Source of the DNA: Streptosporangium oxazolinicum
GTDB taxonomy: Bacteria > Actinomycetota > Actinomycetes > Streptosporangiales > Streptosporangiaceae
DNA length: 64,000 nucleotides
NCBI RefSeq assembly: GCF_039537505.1
Contig: NZ_BAABAQ010000001.1
Location: forward strand, 806,001 to 870,000
Direction: 5' to 3'
Part shown: piece by piece, positions 49,991-56,946 of the stretch
Numbering within the stretch: the stretch's first letter is position 1
How the letters are laid out: each line of letters begins with the position of its first letter
The notes under the pieces: generated by a model
What the model saw: only the letters and a program-made list of their open reading frames with translations
Told to the model about the DNA's origin: nothing
Databases searched by the model: none
Position numbers and translations under genes: made by a program

Positions 49991-50662
49991 ATGCTCACGA
50001 TGAATGCCACAGACCGCCCGTACACCCATGAGATGGTGATAGTCCACCGCGTCTTCCGGCGAGAATCCGGTTTGATGCCGCGGTTCGTCCGGGCGGTGCC
50101 CGAAGGCGACACGGCTCGCGCGGCCGAGATCGCCGAGCACTACCTCGACTACGCCGAGGGCCTGCACCATCACCACGCGGCCGAGGACGAGCTGGTGTGG
50201 CCGCTGCTGCTGTCGCGGGTCCGGCTGGAGACCGACATGGTGGTGCGGATGGAGGACCAGCACCAGCGGATCGACGAGACCCTGACCCGGATCGCCGGGA
50301 TACTGCCCGAGTGGCGGCTCACGGCCGCGAAGGGGACCGGCGAGAAACTCGCGATCGCGATGGAGGAGCACCGCGCCGCCCTGATCGAGCACCTGGACGA
50401 CGAGGAGCGGCATGTGCTCGCACTCATCGCCGAACACATGTCGGTCCCGGAGTGGGAGGCCGTCGGCGCCCGCGCGGTGGAGCAGATCGCCAAGGAGAAA
50501 CTGCTGCTCTCGATGGGCGCGATCCTGGAGGAGGCCACCCCGGAGGAGCGCCGGTTCTTCCTCGGCAAGTTACCGGCCGTCGCCCGGCTGCTGTGGAGAA
50601 CCGTCGGCCGCCGCCAGTACGCCAAGCGGGTGCGGAGCCTCCGAGGACCGCTGCCGGCGTAA
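49991..50662 (+). CDS. hemerythrin HHE domain protein
   Basis: 223 residues from ATG 49991 (AGGACGAAAG upstream; an ATG 9 bases later is possible). The HHE cation-binding helices carry THEMVIVHRVFRRE, HYLDYAEGLHHHHAAEDELVWPLL, MEDQHQRIDE and EEHRAALIEHLDDEERHV, giving the His/Glu set for a di-iron site. Proteins of this type bind oxygen, nitric oxide or iron. Single gene ahead of the convergent two-component system. No redox partner nearby. Confidence 0.88.
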   Translation: MLTMNATDRPYTHEMVIVHRVFRRESGLMPRFVRAVPEGDTARAAEIAEHYLDYAEGLHHHHAAEDELVWPLLLSRVRLETDMVVRMEDQHQRIDETLTRIAGILPEWRLTAAKGTGEKLAIAMEEHRAALIEHLDDEERHVLALIAEHMSVPEWEAVGARAVEQIAKEKLLLSMGAILEEATPEERRFFLGKLPAVARLLWRTVGRRQYAKRVRSLRGPLPA

Positions 50663-50683
50663 GCCCCTCACGGGACGCGCGGC

Positions 50684-51889
50684 TCACTCCTGGGCGCGGG
50701 GAAGAACGGCCGTCATGACCAGGCCGCCACCCCCGCGCGGGCGGGCCGTGACGTCGCCACCGTGAGCCCGAGCCACCGAGCGCACGATGGACAGGCCCAG
50801 GCCCGCGCTCTTCGCCGTGACGAGGCGGTCGGCACCCAGGCGGCGGAAGGGCTTGAAGAGTTCCGGGACGTCGTAGGGCGGTACGGCGGGCCCGGTGTTG
50901 CTGACCTCCACCTCGACGCGTCCGTCAGGCGTGGTACGGCTGACGACCCGCACCCAGCCGGTGCCGTCCCCGGTGTTGTGCCGGATCCCGTTCTCGACCA
51001 GATTGTGCACCAGGCGTTCGAGCAGGAGCGCGTCCCCGCTGGTGGGCGCGTGACCCGCCGCCTCGTGCACGGTGATCTTCGCCTCCTCCGCCTGCCAGGC
51101 GGTCTGCCCGATCACGTGGGACACCACGTCGGCCATGTCCACCGGTGACCGGTCGGCGATCTCGTGCTCGGCACGGGCCAGCAGCAGCAGTCCCGAGATG
51201 AGCTGCTCGTGCCGGGCGTTGATCTCCAACAGGCTCTCGCCGAGCTGCTTGACGTCGGACGACGCCGCCCTGCGGTGCATGGCCAGCTCGACCAGCGCCC
51301 GGTTGAGCGTCAGCGGGGTGCGAAGTTCGTGCGAGGCGTTGGCGACGAACCTGCGCTGACCGTCGAAGGAGTGGTCGAGCCGCTCGACCATGGTGTCGAA
51401 GGCGTCGGCGAGCTCCTTCACCTCGTCCTCCGGCCCGCGCAGCGCGATCCTCGCGCGCAGACCGTGGTCGGCGACCGTGGTGACCGCGATCCGCCGCGCC
51501 GTGTCGGTCACCCGGCGCAGCGGGGCGAGCACCCGCCCCGCGACCACCCACCCGAGACCCGCGGCGGCGGCACCGACCACGGCCAGCGCGACCGCCCCCT
51601 GGGTGAGCAGCGAAGTGGTCGCGGCGGTGCGCAGTTCCTCCTCCTGCCGCTGCAGCCATTGGATCGCCTCGGGGCCGGTGAGCATGTGGCCGTTCATGTT
51701 GATGAGGATCCTTTCCCTCGGCCCGCCCCTGACTCCCCCGTACCTGTCGACGAAGGACTCGGCCAGCTGCTGGTCGAACAGCAGGTAGGTCACGCCGAGC
51801 AGGGTCAGGCCCGCGGCGAGGAACAGGGCGCCGTACACGAGGGTGAGCCGGGTCCTCAGCGTGAGGCGCGGCAACCTGTCGATGATCAC
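50684..51889 (-). CDS. sensor histidine kinase, OmpR-type partner
   Basis: 401 residues from GTG 51889, whose GTGA overlap with the regulator's stop fixes the start. Two membrane helices (about 12-33 and 100-125) flank an extracytoplasmic sensor loop of about 65 residues. A HAMP segment precedes the HisKA box FVANASHELRTPLTLNRALVELAM. HATPase boxes are LVHNLVENGIRHNTG and KSAGLGLSIVRSVARAHGG. Co-expressed with the response regulator and divergent from the export operon at 52761, its probable target. Confidence 0.9.
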   Translation of the reverse strand: MIIDRLPRLTLRTRLTLVYGALFLAAGLTLLGVTYLLFDQQLAESFVDRYGGVRGGPRERILINMNGHMLTGPEAIQWLQRQEEELRTAATTSLLTQGAVALAVVGAAAAGLGWVVAGRVLAPLRRVTDTARRIAVTTVADHGLRARIALRGPEDEVKELADAFDTMVERLDHSFDGQRRFVANASHELRTPLTLNRALVELAMHRRAASSDVKQLGESLLEINARHEQLISGLLLLARAEHEIADRSPVDMADVVSHVIGQTAWQAEEAKITVHEAAGHAPTSGDALLLERLVHNLVENGIRHNTGDGTGWVRVVSRTTPDGRVEVEVSNTGPAVPPYDVPELFKPFRRLGADRLVTAKSAGLGLSIVRSVARAHGGDVTARPRGGGGLVMTAVLPRAQE

Positions 51890-52542
51890 GCGATCCGGTA
51901 TCCCTCCCCCGGCATCGTCTCGATGACCGGCGGTTCCCCGAGTTTGCGCCGAAGCTTGAGGATGGTGAGGCGCACCACCCCGGTGAACGGGTCGGCGTGC
52001 TCGTCCCACGCCTTCTCCAGCAGTCGCTCGGCGGAGACGAGCGCCCCGTCGGCGCGCAGCAGTTCGGTCAGCACGGCGAACTCCTTCTTCGACAGCGGCA
52101 CGTACCGTTCGTTCCTGAACACCTCCCGGCGGGCGGGGTCGAGGGTGATCCCGGCCCGCCGCAGCACCGGCGGCGCGGCCGGTCGCGAGCGCCGTCCCAG
52201 CGCCTGGACGCGGGCGGCGAGTTCGGCGAAGGCGAACGGTTTGGCCAGGTAGTCGTCGGCCCCCAGGGACAGCCCGGCCACCCGGTCACCGATCTCCGCA
52301 GCGGCTGTGAGCATCAGCACCCGTGCGGTCGACTCCGACTCGACCAGTTCCCGGCAGACGTCGTCGCCGTGCACGAGGGGCAGGTCGCGGTCGAGAACGA
52401 CCACGTCGTAGTCGTTGACCGCGATGCGTTCCAGCGCCGCCTCGCCGTCGTGCGCGGTGTCGACCGCGTGCGTCTCGCCGCGCAGCCACTCGGCTATCGC
52501 GTCGGCCAGCATGCGCTCGTCCTCCACCACCAGCACTCGCAT
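51886..52542 (-). CDS. OmpR-family response regulator
   Basis: 218 residues. Receiver: LVVEDERMLADAIAEWLR, with phospho-acceptor Asp in VVVLDRDLPLVHGDD and the Lys in YLAKPFAFAEL. The winged-helix output domain includes LSKKEFAVLTELLRADGALVSAERLLEKAWDEH and ends RLTILKLRRKLGEPPVIETMPGEGYRIA. It is followed by its kinase. Its start faces the lipoprotein gene, so both may share regulation in the 218-bp gap. Confidence 0.93.
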   Translation of the reverse strand: MRVLVVEDERMLADAIAEWLRGETHAVDTAHDGEAALERIAVNDYDVVVLDRDLPLVHGDDVCRELVESESTARVLMLTAAAEIGDRVAGLSLGADDYLAKPFAFAELAARVQALGRRSRPAAPPVLRRAGITLDPARREVFRNERYVPLSKKEFAVLTELLRADGALVSAERLLEKAWDEHADPFTGVVRLTILKLRRKLGEPPVIETMPGEGYRIA

Positions 52543-52760
52543 CGCGTTCTCGCGCCCCCTCGTCGTGTACGGCGTCGTGTACGGACGAGGTGATGGTGAC
52601 GTACGCGGTGTTTGCTCGCCGTTAGCGCCGATGGAAACGCGACCGAAACGCGCTCCCCTGTTGCATCACCTCTCGAACGGCCGGCGGAGAACCGGCCGTC
52701 GGGACACCGTCGGGACACCATCGGAAGACCGTCGGAACACCGTCGGAAGAGGAGAGAATC

Positions 52761-53276
52761 ATGAGAGTCCTTGGCGCGCTGGCGCTCGCCCTGCTCCTGG
52801 TGGGGTGCGGTACGGCCGGCACCGGCGCGGACGTGGCGTCCACGGGCGGCGGTGGCGGCAAACCCGCCGCGAGCAGTGCCGCGCCGAGCCTGGACCAGCA
52901 CGAGAGGGGCATCAAGTTCGCCCAGTGCATGCGGGAGAACGGCGTCGACATGGCGGACCCCGAACCCGGCAAGGGCGTCACCATCCGGGCCGACAGGAGC
53001 GTCGGCAAGGAGGCGATGGACAAGGCCATGGCGGCCTGCAAGGAGTTCTCCCCGATGGGCGGTTCCGGACCGAACGGGCCGGACCCGCAGCGGGCGGAGT
53101 CGATGCGCAAGTTCGCGCAGTGCATGCGGGACAACGGCGTGGAGGACTTCCCGGACCCCGAGAGCGGCGGCGGGCTGCGCGTGACCGGGGCCGTCGGAGA
53201 GGACCCGGACTTCCAGGCCGCGCAGGAGAAGTGCTCGAAGGAGTTCCTGCCCGAAGCGGGTCAGGGAGGCTCCTGA
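52761..53276 (+). CDS. lipoprotein with paired Cys-Met-Arg repeats
   Basis: 171 residues. The lipobox is LLLVGC with the lipidated Cys at residue 16. After a Gly/Ser/Ala linker there are two related halves: GIKFAQCMRENGVDMADPEP and MRKFAQCMRDNGVEDFPDPE, each followed later by another Cys (MAACKEF; QEKCSKEF). This is a common actinomycete lipoprotein next to ABC export operons; its role, perhaps signal sensing or substrate binding, is not known. First gene of the operon facing the two-component system. Confidence 0.78.
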   Translation: MRVLGALALALLLVGCGTAGTGADVASTGGGGGKPAASSAAPSLDQHERGIKFAQCMRENGVDMADPEPGKGVTIRADRSVGKEAMDKAMAACKEFSPMGGSGPNGPDPQRAESMRKFAQCMRDNGVEDFPDPESGGGLRVTGAVGEDPDFQAAQEKCSKEFLPEAGQGGS

Positions 53277-53400
53277 TGGACACGACCACGCTCCCCCCGA
53301 GATGCGCCCACCCCCCGGGAAAGCTCCCGACGAACACGAACACGAACACGGTGACGCTGAGACGTGCCCGCCCTCGTCCACCCCGTCAGGAGGGCTTCTG

Positions 53401-54537
53401 ATGGGCACGGCCACCCTCGACGACGGGACGGACATGGACGCGTCCCCTCCCCGCTCGCGGCGACGCGACCGCCTCGGCCGTGGCAAGAAGATCGCCGGAC
53501 TGGCCGTCGCGGTCGTCATCCTCGGAACGGCCGCCGCGGCCACGAGCGGCATGGTCGGTCCGGGCGGCACCGGAACGGACAGGACGGCGGGCCTCCTGCC
53601 TCCGGCCACCACCCCGGTGAAGCGGCAGACGCTCGCCGACACGCGGGACGCCGACGGCGAGCTCGGCTACGGCCCGGCCTCCACCGCGGTGAGCCGACAG
53701 CCCGGCACGGTCACCTGGCTTCCGGACAGCGGCGCCCAGGTCACCCGTGGCAAGCCGCTCTACAAGGTGGACAACGAACCGGTGGTGCTGATGTACGGCT
53801 CGACGCCGGCCTATCGCGACATGCGGATCGGCACCGAGGGGCCGGACGTCAGGCGCCTGGAGCGCAACCTCCGCACGCTGGGCTACACCGGCTTCACCGT
53901 GGACGACGAGTACACCGACGCCACCGCCTCGGCGGTCATGCGGTGGCAGGACGACCGGGGCCTGGAGGAGACCGGCGTCGTCGAGCTCGGCCGGGTCGTC
54001 TTCGCCGACGGCAAGGTCCGCGTGGACAGCCTGGAGGCCGAGGCGGGCCAGCCCGTCGCCCCCGGCCAGAAGGTGCTGACCTACACCGGGACCACCAAGG
54101 TGGTCACCGTCCAGTTGCGGGCGGAAGATCGGCGAATGGCGAAGAAGGGGGCCAAGGTGTCGGTCACCATGCCCGACGGCGGGAGGGTGGCCGGCGAGGT
54201 CACCGATGTCGCCACGATCATCGAGCCCGGGGAGGGACCGAACGCGGACCCGGAGACGAGACTTGAGGCGCTCGTCTCCCTCAGCCGCCAGAAGGCGGCG
54301 AGCGGCCTCGACCAGGCCGCGGTGGACGTGACCTTCACGGCGTCCAGGCGCGAGGACGTGCTGACCGTACCGGTCTCCGCGCTCGTGGCGCTGAGGGAGG
54401 GCGGATTCGGCGTCGAGGTCGTCGAGGGCACCGGGTCCCGCTACCTCACGGTGAGGACGGGCCTGTTCTCCGGCGGCCGGGTCGAGATCTCCGGGGACGG
54501 CCTCGCCGAGGGCATGACCGTGGGGATACCGAAATGA
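53401..54537 (+). CDS. periplasmic-adaptor-like (HlyD/MacA type) membrane fusion protein with peptidoglycan-binding domain
   Basis: 378 residues from ATG 53401. One membrane helix lies at about 30-50 (IAGLAVAVVILGTAAAATSG). The lipoyl-like half motifs (GTVTWLPDSGAQVTRGKPLYKVDNEPVV) flank a PG_binding_1 domain (IGTEGPDVRRLERNLRTLGYTGFTVDDEYTDATASAVMRWQ). The C-terminal beta-barrel ends VRTGLFSGGRVEISGDGLAEGMTV. It couples the following ABC transporter to the cell wall. ATGA overlap with the ATPase gene. Confidence 0.87.
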   Translation: MGTATLDDGTDMDASPPRSRRRDRLGRGKKIAGLAVAVVILGTAAAATSGMVGPGGTGTDRTAGLLPPATTPVKRQTLADTRDADGELGYGPASTAVSRQPGTVTWLPDSGAQVTRGKPLYKVDNEPVVLMYGSTPAYRDMRIGTEGPDVRRLERNLRTLGYTGFTVDDEYTDATASAVMRWQDDRGLEETGVVELGRVVFADGKVRVDSLEAEAGQPVAPGQKVLTYTGTTKVVTVQLRAEDRRMAKKGAKVSVTMPDGGRVAGEVTDVATIIEPGEGPNADPETRLEALVSLSRQKAASGLDQAAVDVTFTASRREDVLTVPVSALVALREGGFGVEVVEGTGSRYLTVRTGLFSGGRVEISGDGLAEGMTVGIPK

Positions 54538-55457
54538 TCTCGTTGTCGGATGTGACCAGGGTCTACCCCGGCGGGGTCACCGCGCTGGCCGCGGTCTCCC
54601 TGGAGATCGGACGCGGCGAACTCGTCGCCATCGCCGGCCCCTCCGGCTCGGGCAAGTCGACGATGCTCAACGTCGTCGGCACGCTCGACCACCCCTCCTC
54701 CGGAACCGTGCGCATCGACGGGTACGACATCTCGAAGCTGTCGGACAGCGGGCTCTCCGCGTTGCGGGCGACGCGGATCGGCTTCGTCTTCCAGCACTTC
54801 CACCTCGCCGCCAGGGTCCCGGCGCTGGACAACGTGGCCGACGGTCTCCTCTACACCGGCCTCGGCCTGCCCGAACGGCGCCGCCGCGCCTCGGCCGCGC
54901 TGGAACGGGTCGGGCTCGGCCATCGCCTCGACCACGAGCCGCACGAGCTGTCCGGCGGTGAGCGGCAGCGCGTCGCCATCGCCAGGGCCGTGGCCGGGGA
55001 CCCCCCGCTGCTCCTCGCCGACGAGCCCACCGGCGCCCTGGACTCCGTCTCCGGAGCCGGGGTGATGGAACTGCTGCGCGATCTGAACGCCTCGGGCACC
55101 ACCATCGTGATCATCACGCACGACCGGGAGATCGCCGCGAGCCTGCCCCGGCAGGTGCGGATGCGCGACGGCCGGATCATCTCCGACTCCGCGGACGGCC
55201 GGATCGTCGTCGACTCCACGACCGTCACCGACTCCGCGACCGATTCCGGTCCGGTGACCGGTTCCAGTCCAGTGATCAGCTCAAGCCCGGTGATCGGCTC
55301 CGGCCCGGTGATCGGCTCAGGCTTCACAGCCGTCCCCGACTCCTCGACCTCCTCGACCTCCCCGAGCCCCCCGGCCTCCGCGACGTCGAGAACCCCGGGG
55401 CCTCCGGGAACCCCGGCGGCCGGGTCACCGCGGCGTGCCGGATCCGGGGTGGCGTGA
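54534..55457 (+). CDS. ABC transporter ATPase, MacB/LolD type, with repetitive C-terminal tail
   Basis: 307 residues. Walker A is GPSGSGKST (about 36-44), Q-loop FQHFHLA, signature LSGGERQR, Walker B LLLADEPTGALD and H-loop ITHDR. The core ends near residue 220, the normal size. The extra ~85 residues are a low-complexity Ser/Pro/Gly tail with repeated SPVI-SGPVIGSG units and are not expected in this family. It pairs with the FtsX-type permease that follows (ATGA overlap). Confidence 0.9.
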   Translation: MISLSDVTRVYPGGVTALAAVSLEIGRGELVAIAGPSGSGKSTMLNVVGTLDHPSSGTVRIDGYDISKLSDSGLSALRATRIGFVFQHFHLAARVPALDNVADGLLYTGLGLPERRRRASAALERVGLGHRLDHEPHELSGGERQRVAIARAVAGDPPLLLADEPTGALDSVSGAGVMELLRDLNASGTTIVIITHDREIAASLPRQVRMRDGRIISDSADGRIVVDSTTVTDSATDSGPVTGSSPVISSSPVIGSGPVIGSGFTAVPDSSTSSTSPSPPASATSRTPGPPGTPAAGSPRRAGSGVA

Positions 55458-56680
55458 TGACCGTGATCGATCGGGCGGACCCGCCGAGGCTGGTCCCGGC
55501 CAGGATGCGGCCGCGCGACGTGATGCGGGTCGGCGCGGTCGGCCTGCGCACCCGCCCGCTGCGGGCGTTCCTGTCCGCGCTCGGAGTGGCCATCGGCATC
55601 GCCGCGATGGTCGGCGTGGTCGGCATCTCGTCCTCGTCGGGCGCCGAACTCGACCGTACGCTCTCGGCACTGGGCACGAACCTGCTCACCGTCTCGTCCG
55701 GCCGGACACTGCTGGGCGAGGCGGCCAAGATGCCGGTGGACGCCGAGGCGATGATCGAGCGGATCGGTCCCGTGGAGTCCGTCTCCGCGGCCGGACGCGT
55801 CGATGACGCCAAGGTCTACCGGTCCGAGGAGATCTCCGAGGCGCAGACCGGGGGTATCTCCACCCATGCCGCCCGCCTCGACCTCCTGTCCACGGTGAGC
55901 GCGACGGTGCGCAGCGGCACCTGGCTCAACGGGGCCACCGAGCGCTATCCGGCCGTGGTGCTCGGATCACGGGCGGCGGAGCGGCTCGGGGTGGGCGCGG
56001 CGGCACCCGACGCCCAGGTGGTCGTCGGCGACGTACGGTTCACCGTCGTCGGAGTCCTCGCCCCGGTGCCGCTCGCCACCGAACTGGACGACGCGGCGCT
56101 GGTCGGCTGGCCGGTCGCGGAGACGGCACTCGACTTCGACGGGCACCCCACGACCCTCTACACCCGCTCCGACGAGTCGCGGCTGGAGTCCGTCCGCTCG
56201 GTCCTGGCCGGTACGGCGAACCCGCAGGCGCCCAACGAGGTCGATGTCTCGCGCCCGTCCGACGCCCTCGCCGCCAAGCAGGCCACCAACCAGGCGTTCA
56301 CCGGGCTCCTCCTCGGGGTCGGCGCGGTCGCGCTGCTCGTCGGCGGCGTCGGGGTGGCCAACACCATGGTCATCTCGGTGCTGGAACGACGTCCGGAGAT
56401 CGGCCTGCGCCGCTCGCTCGGTGCGACGCGCGGGCAGATCCGCACGCAGTTCCTCGCGGAGTCGCTGCTGCTCTCGGCCCTGGGCGGGGCGGGCGGGATC
56501 CTCCTCGGCACCGGCGTCACCGCCGGATACGCGCTCTACCAGGGCTGGCCGGTGGTGCTCCCCGCCTGGGCGACGATCGGCGGCCTCGCGACGACCCTGT
56601 TCATCGGTGCCCTCGCCGGCCTCTACCCGGCCGTCCGCGCCTCCCGGCTCTCCCCGACAGAGGCACTCGCCACACCGTAG
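55454..56680 (+). CDS. ABC transporter permease, FtsX/MacB type
   Basis: 408 residues. One membrane helix is near the N-terminus (LRAFLSALGVAIGIAAMVGVVGI), then a large extracytoplasmic MacB core (about 60-275), then three helices in the C-terminal FtsX domain (FTGLLLGVGAVALLVGGVGVANTMVISVLERRPEIGLRRSLGA onward). MacAB-type systems use ATP to drive export of peptides or lipid-like molecules across the envelope rather than classical transport. End of the operon controlled by the divergent two-component system. Confidence 0.92.
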   Translation: MMTVIDRADPPRLVPARMRPRDVMRVGAVGLRTRPLRAFLSALGVAIGIAAMVGVVGISSSSGAELDRTLSALGTNLLTVSSGRTLLGEAAKMPVDAEAMIERIGPVESVSAAGRVDDAKVYRSEEISEAQTGGISTHAARLDLLSTVSATVRSGTWLNGATERYPAVVLGSRAAERLGVGAAAPDAQVVVGDVRFTVVGVLAPVPLATELDDAALVGWPVAETALDFDGHPTTLYTRSDESRLESVRSVLAGTANPQAPNEVDVSRPSDALAAKQATNQAFTGLLLGVGAVALLVGGVGVANTMVISVLERRPEIGLRRSLGATRGQIRTQFLAESLLLSALGGAGGILLGTGVTAGYALYQGWPVVLPAWATIGGLATTLFIGALAGLYPAVRASRLSPTEALATP

Positions 56681-56946
56681 AACGCGCTCGTCCCCACCGC
56701 GAGGAGACCTCCCGTCCCCGTCTCCACCTCCCGGAAAGTCCGCCGCGGCCCGTGATCGGCGCCCCGGCCCCACGGGACGACCCGCCGGCCGGTGTGGTTT
56801 GGTCTACGCTTTGGTCCATGATCACCGCCTGAGTTCGGTCGCCGGAACAGCACTCGCCGATGGCGCGGTAGCCGTACCCACGTGACCCCGAGCCGTGGCG
56901 GCCGGGTACGGCGGTGCCGTACCCGGCGCGCGGAAGGAGCGTGATT

